Source: Deltaproteobacteria bacterium (GTDB taxonomy: Bacteria > Desulfobacterota_C > Deferrisomatia > Deferrisomatales > JACRMM01). Taken from it: a stretch of 7,362 bases of DNA. Location of the stretch: the NCBI GenBank assembly GCA_016218905.1, contig JACRCS010000873.1, positions 1 through 7,362 of the forward strand, written 5' to 3'. Position 1 is the stretch's first letter. Each line of letters opens with the position of its first letter. The position numbers and the translations under genes were made by a program. The notes under the pieces were generated by a model, which worked only from the letters and a program-made list of their open reading frames with translations, did no database searches and had not been told where the DNA came from. This document shows, one piece after another, positions 1 through 6,439 of this stretch.

Positions 1-378
1 AACTTCCTCAACCCGAGGGCGTACTTCTTCCTCTCGGGCCAGTTCTTCCACCAGCGCCTGCTGGACTTCCCCTCGGAATCGATCACCGACAAGCTGACGT
101 CGGCGAGCGGGGGCCCGCTCGAAGAAGACAATTACATGACGTCGCGTCTGGTCAACACGTCCTACTTCCACAACAAGATCGCCCCGATGTTCTTCTGGCT
201 GAGGGACATCACCAATAACGCGAACATGTTCAAGGCCCAGGTCACCTATGACCGCAGCGACAAGTGGGACTACACGCTCGGCGCCTTGATGCTGGACGGG
301 CAGAGAGCAGGGCTTGGACTCGAGCCGCTGAAACACAAGGACCAGGTCTTCTTCACCGTGCGGTACAGGTTCCAATAA
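1..378 (+). CDS. Outer-membrane beta-barrel protein, DUF1302-like (3' end only)
   Basis: This is the last 125 codons of a gene that begins before the window; frame 1 is open from base 1 to the TAA at 376-378. The visible part alternates polar and aromatic or hydrophobic residues as beta-barrel strands do, for example AYFFLSGQFF near the start and the final strand QVFFTVRYRF. The protein ends in Phe-Gln, so the terminal aromatic residue typical of outer-membrane barrels is one position in from the end. The family call rests mainly on context: the next gene is a DUF1329 protein, and DUF1302 barrels and DUF1329 proteins are commonly neighbours. Such pairs are linked to uptake or export of hydrophobic compounds, but the substrate here is unknown. 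Another barrel family, such as a FadL-like or porin-like protein, cannot be excluded from this fragment. Confidence 0.72.
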   Translation, partial: NFLNPRAYFFLSGQFFHQRLLDFPSESITDKLTSASGGPLEEDNYMTSRLVNTSYFHNKIAPMFFWLRDITNNANMFKAQVTYDRSDKWDYTLGALMLDGQRAGLGLEPLKHKDQVFFTVRYRFQ

Positions 379-394
379 GTCGGGCATGCGGTAC

Positions 395-401
395 AGAGGA
401 G
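395..401 (+). promoter_or_regulatory. Ribosome binding site deciding the DUF1329 start
   Basis: AGAGGAG lies 8 bases before the ATG at 410. The in-frame ATG at 386 sits only 7 bases after the previous stop codon and has no comparable site. Starting at 410 also gives a clean signal peptide beginning MRKTARYGLL. Confidence 0.75.
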
Positions 402-409
402 AAACGAAG

Positions 410-1876
410 ATGCGAAAGACGGCACGCTACGGACTTCTGACGGTGTCGCTCGTACTTCTGGGCACCGGGGCGAAGCCCGGCACCTCTTGGAGCGCTGAAG
501 ACATCCCGCACCCGAGCACGTACATCCTCTCCCTGGCCCAGCTCGAAAAGCACAAGAAGCCCTTCGACGACCCGCGGCCCTACTTGACGACCATCGGGCC
601 GAAGCAGGTGCTTCCGCCGAAGCTCTACGCGAAGCTCTCCTACGACGTCAACGCGATGAAGGAGGAGTGGTCGGAGCTGGTGGGGTTCAAGGCTCCCGAC
701 CTCGTCGGCAAGATCGCCCCGGAGATCAAACCCGGCAAGTACAGCTACAAGGACCTGGCGAAGTACCCGGGTCTGAAAGAGCTCATGTGGCCGGAGATGT
801 ACAACCGGATCAAGCCCGGGGCACCGCCCCACGCCGGGAACATCCCGGAGTTCGAGATCATCCCGACCCGGCAGTACTACTACGCCCTCCCCATCGCCGA
901 AGCGACGAAGAAGAACCTCGGAAAGTCCAAGCTGGACGCGAAAGGCTACCTGATTCCGGAGTCCTGGCAGGGGGGCTACCCCTTCCCGAAGCCGTCGGGC
1001 CCCTTCAAGGCCCAGCAGGTCATGTACAACGTCGAGAAGAGGTCGCTGGCCTGGGAGCTCAGCTTCTACCTCCTCGGCCGGATCATGGGCTTCACGAAGG
1101 ACCTGAAGATGGACTTCGACGGCTCCTATGACGTCGCCCACCTGCGGTTGGCCGGCCGGACCCTGATGCCTCCCTACGGCTGGTTCGACGAACGGGCGAA
1201 GCAGCGCAAGGAATTCAAGAGCTACGCCTTCGGGTTCCTGGCGCCGCGGGACGTGTACGGGACGGTCCAGGGGTCGACCTACTTCCTCGATCCTACGGAA
1301 GCCGATCAGCTGATGATCTACATCCCGTCGCTGCGCCGGATCCGCAAGATGTCGGCGACCGACACGCAGGACCCGGTCATGGGCCAGGACCAGATCTACG
1401 ACGACACCGAGGGCTGGAACCAGAAGCTCTCCCCCACGCGGTTCCCGTACAAGTTCGAAATCGTGGCGGAGCGGGAGTACCTCTGTCCGGCTTCGAGCAT
1501 CGACGGATCGGAGTACATCAGTTCCAAGGGCTTTGAGCTCCACAACGTGAAGATGGAGCGCCGCCCGATGTACGTCGTGAAGCTGACGCAGCTGGATCCC
1601 AACTACGTCTACAGCTATCGACTCTTCTACGTCGACATGGAAACGTTCAACTACATCCACGTCGAGAACTACGACCGGAAGGGACGCCTCTACCGTACGT
1701 TCGAGCTGGCCGGCGGCTTCCATCCCGAGATGGGCATCTTCAGCTGGTCCGGCGGCATCGGCGTCCTGAAAGACCACATCGACCTGCACTCCGGGCTCTC
1801 GCAGTCCTACCAGCTGCCCGCATTCTACACGCGGGAGGACGTGAGCCTGCAGGCCATCACGAAGAAGGCACAGTAG
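410..1876 (+). CDS. DUF1329 family periplasmic/outer-membrane-associated protein
   Basis: A 488-residue exported protein of the DUF1329 family, whose fold is thought to resemble the LolA/LolB lipid-binding proteins. The N-terminus has a basic start (MRKTAR), a hydrophobic stretch to about residue 20 and a probable signal peptidase I site near TSWSA/ED (residue 29). It lacks a clear lipobox Cys. Family-like segments are YPFPKPSGPFKAQQVMYN (190-207), LMPPYGWFD (252-260), YFLDPTEADQLMIYIPSLRRIRK (291-313, where the family has its LPGQRRVRR-type motif), DPVMGQDQIYDDTEGWN (321-337) and a C-terminal beta-rich part to GGFHPEMGIF. It follows the beta-barrel gene by 31 bases, so the two are probably co-transcribed. 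DUF1329 proteins usually accompany DUF1302 barrels and RND (MmpL-like) transporters in gene sets for hydrophobic compounds. The molecular function is not established. An alternative start at 386 would add eight residues and weaken the signal peptide. Confidence 0.9.
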   Translation: MRKTARYGLLTVSLVLLGTGAKPGTSWSAEDIPHPSTYILSLAQLEKHKKPFDDPRPYLTTIGPKQVLPPKLYAKLSYDVNAMKEEWSELVGFKAPDLVGKIAPEIKPGKYSYKDLAKYPGLKELMWPEMYNRIKPGAPPHAGNIPEFEIIPTRQYYYALPIAEATKKNLGKSKLDAKGYLIPESWQGGYPFPKPSGPFKAQQVMYNVEKRSLAWELSFYLLGRIMGFTKDLKMDFDGSYDVAHLRLAGRTLMPPYGWFDERAKQRKEFKSYAFGFLAPRDVYGTVQGSTYFLDPTEADQLMIYIPSLRRIRKMSATDTQDPVMGQDQIYDDTEGWNQKLSPTRFPYKFEIVAEREYLCPASSIDGSEYISSKGFELHNVKMERRPMYVVKLTQLDPNYVYSYRLFYVDMETFNYIHVENYDRKGRLYRTFELAGGFHPEMGIFSWSGGIGVLKDHIDLHSGLSQSYQLPAFYTREDVSLQAITKKAQ

Positions 1877-1887
1877 GAACGGCGGGC

Positions 1888-1922
1888 GCAGGCAGGGGCG
1901 CGGTTGCGAGTCCCCTGCCTGC
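1888..1922 (+). terminator. Strong hairpin after DUF1329 (terminator-like, no T-tract)
   Basis: GCAGGCAGGGG at 1888-1898 is perfectly complementary to CCCCTGCCTGC at 1912-1922, giving an 11-bp GC-rich stem with a 13-base loop, 11 bases after the DUF1329 stop codon. No T-run follows, so it is not a textbook intrinsic terminator. It may stop polymerase with help, protect the 3' end of the envelope mRNA, or lower read-through into the next operon. Confidence 0.6.
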
Positions 1923-1931
1923 CCCAATTCT

Positions 1932-1952
1932 CGGGCCTCCTGATGAGGCCCG
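1932..1952 (+). other. Second tandem hairpin in the same gap
   Basis: CGGGCCTC at 1932-1939 pairs with GAGGCCCG at 1945-1952, an 8-bp stem with a 5-base loop (CTGAT). It starts 10 bases after the first hairpin and ends 34 bases before the DUF2889 start codon. Two adjacent stems support a transcript boundary here; the second could instead lie in the 5' leader of the downstream operon. Confidence 0.5.
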
Positions 1953-1986
1953 GCCCAGGTCGCTTACATCGCAGGGAGGAGGGCAC

Positions 1987-2505
1987 ATGGATGGGGATTG
2001 CTTGACGGTGCGGACCATCCGCATTGGGACTCGGCGCGGGGGGGAGGCGAACGTCATCGAGGTGACGGGAAACCTGATCGACGAGCTTCCCGGTCGGGGA
2101 GAGACGGCCAAGGAGGTCCACAACCTGACGGTCCGCCTCCGGGTGCGTTGCCCGGAGTTCGAGATCGTGGGCGTCGAAACGGAGTTCGCCGTCCACCCGC
2201 AAGACGAGTGCCGGCAGGTGATCCCGGCGATGCAGAGCCTCGTCGGCCTTCGGATCGCCGGCGGCTTCACGCGCGCGGTTCAGGAGCGGCTCGGCCGCTA
2301 CAGGGGGTGTACGCACATCGTGTCGCTCGTCCTGGCCTTCGGCACGCCGGTGCACCAGGCAGCCATGACCCTCTTTCAGCCGAAGGAGCCCGAGGCCGCG
2401 TTCTTCGAGCCGCTCATCGACAGCTGCCTCGTCTGGCGGCGGGGCGGCGAGCTGCACCGGCGGGTACAGAGGGGAGACTTGCCCCAACTGGAGGCGCTCG
2501 CCTGA
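1987..2505 (+). CDS. DUF2889 family protein
   Basis: A 172-residue cytoplasmic protein with no signal peptide or membrane segment. It matches the DUF2889 pattern as I know it: an N-terminal RTIRI strand (9-13), EVTGNLIDELP (25-35, the family's 'effect/ritual/ditd'-like strand), VHNLTVRLRV (44-53), a middle acidic strand with C75, the signature GLRIAGGFTRAVQERLG (87-103) followed by RGCTHIVSL (106-114), and a C-terminal DSCLVWRRGGEL (145-156). The function of the family is unknown; it is common beside CoA-dependent catabolic genes and DUF1302/DUF1329 genes. The ATG at 1987 has a strong purine-rich site (GGGAGGAGG, 1974-1982) 4 bases upstream, and no other start competes. It is the first gene of the five-gene run and is followed after 32 bases by the flavin oxidase. 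The conserved Cys and His residues could bind a metal or a cofactor, but nothing here proves that. Confidence 0.85.
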   Translation: MDGDCLTVRTIRIGTRRGGEANVIEVTGNLIDELPGRGETAKEVHNLTVRLRVRCPEFEIVGVETEFAVHPQDECRQVIPAMQSLVGLRIAGGFTRAVQERLGRYRGCTHIVSLVLAFGTPVHQAAMTLFQPKEPEAAFFEPLIDSCLVWRRGGELHRRVQRGDLPQLEALA

Positions 2506-2524
2506 CCTCATGGGGAACGGCCCC

Positions 2525-2533
2525 GAGAGGAGG
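2525..2533 (+). promoter_or_regulatory. Ribosome binding site deciding the FAD oxidase start
   Basis: GAGAGGAGG lies 4 bases before the ATG at 2538. The same frame is open upstream to before 2000, but that part is the shifted shadow of the DUF2889 gene. This site, plus the start of FAD-oxidase homology soon after, fixes the true start at 2538. Confidence 0.75.
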
Positions 2534-2537
2534 CCCC

Positions 2538-4127
2538 ATGGAGAGAACCCCGGATACGAGTGCACCCTGGGACGTGCTCCGCGCCCGCCTGGGCGAGAAG
2601 CAGGTGCTCACGGACGAGGAGACCCGGGTCCTCTACTCCACCGATTTCAGCGAGGAGCACCGGCCCGCGGCCGCGGCAATCCTCTTGCCAGGATCGACGG
2701 AGGAGGTGTCCGAGGCTGTCAAGCTGGCGACCTCCGCCGGCTACGCGGTGATTCCGCGGGGCGGCGGCATGACCTACACCCGCGGGTTCGTGCCGGAGCG
2801 CGAGCAGAGCGTCATCCTCGACCTCGGGCGCCTGAACCGCGTGCTCGCCGTCGACACGGAAGACCTCTTCGTCAGCGTCGAGGCCGGCGTCACCTGGAAG
2901 CAGCTGCGCGAAGCCCTGCGCGGCAAGGGGTACCGGGTCCCGTTCATGGGGACGCTCTCCGGCGTCCGCGCGACCGTCGGCGGAGGCTTGGGGAACAACG
3001 CGACGGGCGTAGGACGCGGAGACATAACCGACCACCTCCTCGGCCTGGAGGTGGTGGCCTACGACGGCCGCGTCATCCAGACGGGGGCCCTCGCCACCGG
3101 ATCCGCTACCCCGCTTCACCGTTACTTCGGCCCGGACCTGACCGGACTCTTCGTCCACGACGGGGGAGCGCTCGGGATCAAGACCCGCGCCGCCTTCCGT
3201 CTGGTGAAGAACCCGGGAGGCACCGCCTACAGCTCCTTCGGTTTCCGGGACCGCCACTCGATGGTCTCCGCCCTCGTGGCCATCGCGAAGCTCGGAGTCC
3301 ATTCCGAGATGTTCGCCTTCGAGCGCTACCACCACGACCAGTTCGCCACTCAGCCGAAGCCCTCCGCCGCGGAGGCGAAGGCCCTCCTGCGGGAGATCGT
3401 GAGCTCGAGCCCGAGCCGGTTCCGTGGGCTCGTCAATGTCCTGCGGACCGTCCGGCCGGGGGGCCTGAAGTACCTCTCCGCGTGGGACTTCAGCCTCAAC
3501 ATCGTCATCGACGCCTTCGATCACGCCTCGGCCGAGCGCGCCATGGCCGCGGCCCGGAAGCTCGCGCGGCGGCACGGCGGGACGAGGTTGCCGGCGGCCC
3601 TCTCCATCGCCCTGCGCGCGGACCCCTTCATGCCGGTCGACCGCTTGATCGTCGGGATGAAGGGCGCGAACTCCTTTCCGAGCAACGGCAACGTGCCGCT
3701 CTCCCGGGCCCACGAGTTCATCTCCGCCCTCGAGAGCTTCTTCGCCGAGAACGCGGCGGTGATGAAGGAGCACGGGATCGAGAAGACGATCATCTGCGTC
3801 TCCCCGCACGGGCTCTTCGGCGTGGAGCCGATCCTCTACTGGCACGACCGGATGAACCCGCTGCGGGCGAGCATCCTGACCGGCGAGCAGCGGACCGAGT
3901 ACGGGAAGATCCCGCCGAACTCCGCGGCGACGGAAGCGGCCATCCGGCTGCGCCACGGTCTGCGCGACCTCTTCGAGCGCCTCGGGTGCATCCACTACGG
4001 AATCGGCAAGTACTATCCGTACCGGAGCGCCGTGAAGAACGAGGACAACTGGCGGACCCTTCAGGAGCTGAAGCACCTTCTCGACCCCTCGCACCTCGGC
4101 AATCCCGGGGCGTTGGGTCTGGATTGA
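2538..4127 (+). CDS. FAD-binding oxidase/dehydrogenase (GlcD/VAO-PCMH type)
   Basis: A 529-residue flavoprotein of the VAO/PCMH superfamily (FAD_binding_4 domain with a GlcD-like C-terminal domain). The N-terminal FAD domain shows AILLPGSTEEVSEAVKLA (47-64), the pyrophosphate loop PRGGGMTYTRG (73-83), VSVEAGVTWKQLREAL (112-127), the second loop with TVGGGLGNNATGVG (146-159), DHLLGLEVVAYDGRVIQTG (165-183) and DGGALGIKTRAAFRLV (208-223), the counterpart of EGTLGIIT. The C-terminus has YGIGKYYPY (487-495) and ends LLDPSHLGNPGALGLD, where the family has LDPxxxLNPG. No CxxC or Fe-S motif is present, so it is a stand-alone flavin enzyme and not a GlpC-like fusion. Relatives oxidise 2-hydroxy acids or phenolic and alcohol groups with O2, a quinone, a cytochrome or an electron-transfer flavoprotein as acceptor. 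The substrate cannot be read from the sequence. The dehydratase-like subunit starts 28 bases downstream, so both may act on the same 2-hydroxy compound. Confidence 0.9.
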   Translation: MERTPDTSAPWDVLRARLGEKQVLTDEETRVLYSTDFSEEHRPAAAAILLPGSTEEVSEAVKLATSAGYAVIPRGGGMTYTRGFVPEREQSVILDLGRLNRVLAVDTEDLFVSVEAGVTWKQLREALRGKGYRVPFMGTLSGVRATVGGGLGNNATGVGRGDITDHLLGLEVVAYDGRVIQTGALATGSATPLHRYFGPDLTGLFVHDGGALGIKTRAAFRLVKNPGGTAYSSFGFRDRHSMVSALVAIAKLGVHSEMFAFERYHHDQFATQPKPSAAEAKALLREIVSSSPSRFRGLVNVLRTVRPGGLKYLSAWDFSLNIVIDAFDHASAERAMAAARKLARRHGGTRLPAALSIALRADPFMPVDRLIVGMKGANSFPSNGNVPLSRAHEFISALESFFAENAAVMKEHGIEKTIICVSPHGLFGVEPILYWHDRMNPLRASILTGEQRTEYGKIPPNSAATEAAIRLRHGLRDLFERLGCIHYGIGKYYPYRSAVKNEDNWRTLQELKHLLDPSHLGNPGALGLD

Positions 4128-4144
4128 GTTGCCCATGACCCGCC

Positions 4145-4149
4145 AGGAG
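4145..4149 (+). promoter_or_regulatory. Ribosome binding site deciding the dehydratase-subunit start
   Basis: AGGAG lies 6 bases before the ATG at 4156. Earlier in-frame starts (TTG at 4129, ATG at 4135) lie 1 to 7 bases after the preceding stop codon and have no good site of their own. Confidence 0.65.
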
Positions 4150-4155
4150 ACGGCG

Positions 4156-5436
4156 ATGACCGAGCGCTTCCAGGGAGAGAGGACGAGGAAGTCCCTGCAG
4201 GCTTCCAGGATGCTCACCGACTACCAGAAGCAGTACTACGGCCGGATGACCGAGCGGGTGCGGCAGGGGGAGCCCCTCATCTGGACCAACGTGGGCTCGC
4301 TCCAGGAGCTCATGCACGCCATGGATCTCCCGGTCCTCTTCAACGTGAACTGGTCCGCCATCCTCGCGGCCAAGCAGAGGTCGGCCCACTACCTGAACGT
4401 CGTGAACGACCGGGGGTACTTCCGGGACCTCTGCCGGTACTGCGTCTCGCCCCTCGGCTACTTCTTCGAGAACCGGCCCGAGCTCGCCCCCTGGGGCGGC
4501 GTGCCCAAGCCCGCGGCGATCGTCGTCGAGGTGAACTGCGACCCCATCATCCGCGTCTTCGAGCTGATGGCCCTGGAGCTCGGGATCCCGATCTACATTT
4601 GGGACCACACGATGCCGGAGGCGCCGCCGCCCCGGGACTGCTGGGCCGACGTCGAGACGATCGAGAAGGAGAACTACCGCGAAGGTTGGCGGCTCGACTA
4701 CGCCGTGCAGGAGGCCGAGGGGCTCATCGCCTTCCTGGAGACGATCTCCGGGAAAGCGCTGAGCCACGCGGCGCTCCGGCGGGCCGTCGAGCTGAGCAAC
4801 GAGCAGTACGAGTACATCGGCAGGGTGCTCGAGCTGACCAAGCGCCGGCCCTCGCCGATTCGCGTGGGAGACCACTGGGCCAACTGCATCTCCACCCAAT
4901 TCTTCCGGGGCCACGAATTCGGCCTCGCGCACGCGAAGAGGCTCTACGAAGAGGTCCGCTGGCGGGCCGACGAAGGGGTCGCCGGCTACGACAACGAGCG
5001 GATCCGGCTGATGCACCTCTGGGCGCCCAACTGGTTCAGCCCCGGCTTCTACGACTCTTTCGAGGAGAAGTACGGGGCGGTCTTCGTGTGGACGCCCTAC
5101 TTCGAGATCACGCAGCAGTGGATCCGGCGCGACTTGAGCGACCCGCTGCGCGCGCTGGCGAGCCGCTACGTGGCGTACACGGAGATCGGCACCCTGCCCC
5201 CCTGGACGACCTACTGGATCCCGGACCTCACGGCCGAGTACGGCATCGACGGCGTCCTCTATCAGCACGCGGAGTCGTGCCGGATGCTGAGCGGGCCCAA
5301 GCTCCTCTGCCTGGAGGCGATCCGCCGAGCGGGGGTGCCGACGCTCAACATCGGAAGCGACTACGTGGACGACCGGGATTGGGACGACGCCAAGATGAAG
5401 GCCCAGGTCGGCAGCTTCATCGAGACGCTGCTCTGA
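4156..5436 (+). CDS. 2-hydroxyacyl-CoA dehydratase family subunit (HgdB/FldC/BcrC-like)
   Basis: A 426-residue member of the 2-hydroxyacyl-CoA dehydratase / benzoyl-CoA reductase D-type subunit family. These proteins carry a [4Fe-4S] cluster and work with an ATP-driven activator that supplies a low-potential electron, either to dehydrate 2-hydroxyacyl-CoA or to reduce an aromatic ring. Candidate cluster ligands sit where the family has them: C96 in CRYCVSPLGYF (93-103), C128 in VEVNCDP (124-130), and C375 in DGVLYQHAESC (365-375), which corresponds to the DGVI...C motif. The C-terminus (PTLNIGSDYVDDRDWDDAKM, then a QVGSFIETLL helix) is also typical. Extra Cys residues occur at 93, 162, 244 and 385. 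Length is usual for one subunit. Known enzymes use two related subunits plus an ATPase activator (HgdC/FldI/BcrAD type); neither is in this window. It could pair with a product encoded elsewhere, act as a homodimer, or serve another redox role. The flanking FAD oxidase is in the same operon. Confidence 0.88.
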   Translation: MTERFQGERTRKSLQASRMLTDYQKQYYGRMTERVRQGEPLIWTNVGSLQELMHAMDLPVLFNVNWSAILAAKQRSAHYLNVVNDRGYFRDLCRYCVSPLGYFFENRPELAPWGGVPKPAAIVVEVNCDPIIRVFELMALELGIPIYIWDHTMPEAPPPRDCWADVETIEKENYREGWRLDYAVQEAEGLIAFLETISGKALSHAALRRAVELSNEQYEYIGRVLELTKRRPSPIRVGDHWANCISTQFFRGHEFGLAHAKRLYEEVRWRADEGVAGYDNERIRLMHLWAPNWFSPGFYDSFEEKYGAVFVWTPYFEITQQWIRRDLSDPLRALASRYVAYTEIGTLPPWTTYWIPDLTAEYGIDGVLYQHAESCRMLSGPKLLCLEAIRRAGVPTLNIGSDYVDDRDWDDAKMKAQVGSFIETLL

Positions 5437-5465
5437 TGGGAGGCCGAAGCGCGTCGCCTCGCGTC

Positions 5466-5471
5466 AAGGAG
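5466..5471 (+). promoter_or_regulatory. Ribosome binding site favouring a GTG start at 5480
   Basis: AAGGAG lies 8 bases before the GTG at 5480, an ideal distance. The in-frame ATG at 5519 has only GGAAGG 11 bases upstream. The choice adds 13 residues that are not conserved in the fold. Confidence 0.5.
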
Positions 5472-5479
5472 CCGAACAG

Positions 5480-6439
5480 GTGCTCGAGCCTTCCACGCGG
5501 CGGAAGGGTCTTCTAGCCATGCACGTACCGGGCTCGATGCGGCCGGGCGGAGCTCCCGGGGAAGGACTGGCGACAACAGAGCACTTCCTGCTGTCGTTCG
5601 ACGGCCAGCGCCTCTACGCGACGGAGAAGGGGACGGCCGAGGGCGCGGGGGTCGTCCTCTGCTTCCCGCCCTGTCTCAACTCCCACGAGTTCTTCGACTG
5701 CCCCGTGCCCGGGTACTCCCTGATGGACTTCCTGGTCTCGACCGGGTTTCGGGTCTTCGCCTACGACCCCCGAGGGTTCGGCCGCAGCTATCGACCCCCG
5801 GACGGCCGGAGCATCACCCAGGAGGTCGAGCTCCGGGACGCGGGAGCGTTCCTCGACTTCGTCCTCTCCGAGACCGGAACGGGAGCGGTCGCGATGGTGG
5901 GCTTCGGCTCCGGAGGGGTGGCCGCCTGCAACCTCGCTTCGCTCCGCCCCGAGCGCGTCTCCGCGCTGGCACTGATGGACTTCGTCTGGCTCCACAGCCA
6001 GGCCGCCCACGCCCCGCCCGGCGTGAGGGAGATGCTCCTCGCCTGCCCCGACGGCTACCTCCCCCTCTCGGAGCTGGCCGGCTTCTTCGAGGGGGCCCTG
6101 CGCTTCGCCGAACCGGAGGTGTGCGCCTGGAACGCCGCGGCCTTTCGGGTGGCGCCGGTGGGGCCCTTCCTGAAGGTCTGGAACCCGACGCCCTACATCC
6201 CCTTCCCGGGCGAGATCCGCGCGTCGGTCCTGATCCTCCGGGGCACCGAGGCCGGAATCACCTCGGAGGCGGACAGCCTCGACTTTCTGGGCAGGGTCGG
6301 AGGCCCGCTTCGGATTCTGGACGTGGTGGAGGGAGCGGGGCCCGTGCCGAGCCTCGAGGCCCGGCATCACCGGCGCGTGCTGGAGGATATCGCCTGGTTC
6401 CTGGGGAGGCAGCTCCCGCGACGAGAGGAGGCTCAATGA
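5480..6439 (+). CDS. Alpha/beta-hydrolase-fold protein, probable catalytic-triad loss
   Basis: A 319-residue alpha/beta-hydrolase-fold protein if read from the GTG (306 from the ATG at 5519). Fold landmarks are strand VVLCFPPCLNSHEFFD (58-73) in place of the HG oxyanion segment, LVSTGFRVFAYDPRGFGRS (85-103, clear family motif), helix RDAGAFLDFVLSE, elbow strand AMVGFGSGGVAACN (138-151), RVSALALMDF (159-168), late strand VLILRGTEAGI (250-260) and GAGPVPSLEARHHRRVLEDI (285-304) before the last helix IAWFL. The PPCLNSHEFFD part recalls PhaC-like hydrolase relatives. At the elbow, family G-x-S-x-G-G lines up with G141-F-G143-S-G-G, so Gly is at the nucleophile position. The acid position (GxxD) is Ala258 and the His position (GH) is Pro288. 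Ser144 or His296/297 might act instead. It lies 43 bases after the dehydratase-like gene and its stop overlaps the next start by ATGA. Confidence 0.85.
   Translation: MLEPSTRRKGLLAMHVPGSMRPGGAPGEGLATTEHFLLSFDGQRLYATEKGTAEGAGVVLCFPPCLNSHEFFDCPVPGYSLMDFLVSTGFRVFAYDPRGFGRSYRPPDGRSITQEVELRDAGAFLDFVLSETGTGAVAMVGFGSGGVAACNLASLRPERVSALALMDFVWLHSQAAHAPPGVREMLLACPDGYLPLSELAGFFEGALRFAEPEVCAWNAAAFRVAPVGPFLKVWNPTPYIPFPGEIRASVLILRGTEAGITSEADSLDFLGRVGGPLRILDVVEGAGPVPSLEARHHRRVLEDIAWFLGRQLPRREEAQ
6424..6431 (+). promoter_or_regulatory. Ribosome binding site and ATGA coupling for the EthD-like gene
   Basis: AGAGGAGG lies 4 bases before the ATG at 6436, inside the end of the hydrolase-fold gene. The start codon overlaps the upstream TGA as ATGA (6436-6439), the usual arrangement for translational coupling of two proteins needed in matched amounts. 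Confidence 0.75.

Noticed and set aside
353..1927. Minus-strand open frame of 524 codons antisense to the DUF1329 gene
   Set aside because: It is the mirror of a GC-rich coding frame, is rich in Arg, Pro, Val and Leu with no recognisable domain, and the plus-strand protein has clear family motifs, a signal peptide and a ribosome binding site.
1904..1969. Possible sigma-70 promoter (TTGCGA near 1904, AATTCT near 1926, or TTACAT at 1964) ahead of DUF2889
   Set aside because: Matches are weak, spacing is only marginal, and the first candidate lies inside the hairpin. A promoter is likely somewhere in the gap, but I cannot place it from the sequence.
1998..2537. N-terminal extension of the FAD oxidase by 180 codons in the same frame
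   Set aside because: The stretch is a frame-shifted shadow of the DUF2889 gene, with low-complexity sequence. A proper ribosome binding site and the start of homology place the true start at 2538.
2510..4138. Plus-strand open frame of 542 codons overlapping the FAD oxidase
   Set aside because: Its protein is almost entirely Arg, Gly, Pro and Ala, typical of the wrong frame of a GC-rich gene.
2508..4217. Minus-strand open frame of 569 codons antisense to the FAD oxidase
   Set aside because: Stop codons are rare on the opposite strand of GC-rich genes. The composition is low-complexity and the plus strand encodes an unmistakable FAD-binding oxidase.
3790..5268. Minus-strand open frame of 492 codons antisense to the dehydratase-like gene
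   Set aside because: Same GC-driven artefact: it overlaps two good plus-strand genes and has an Arg/Ser/Gly-rich tail with no fold signal.
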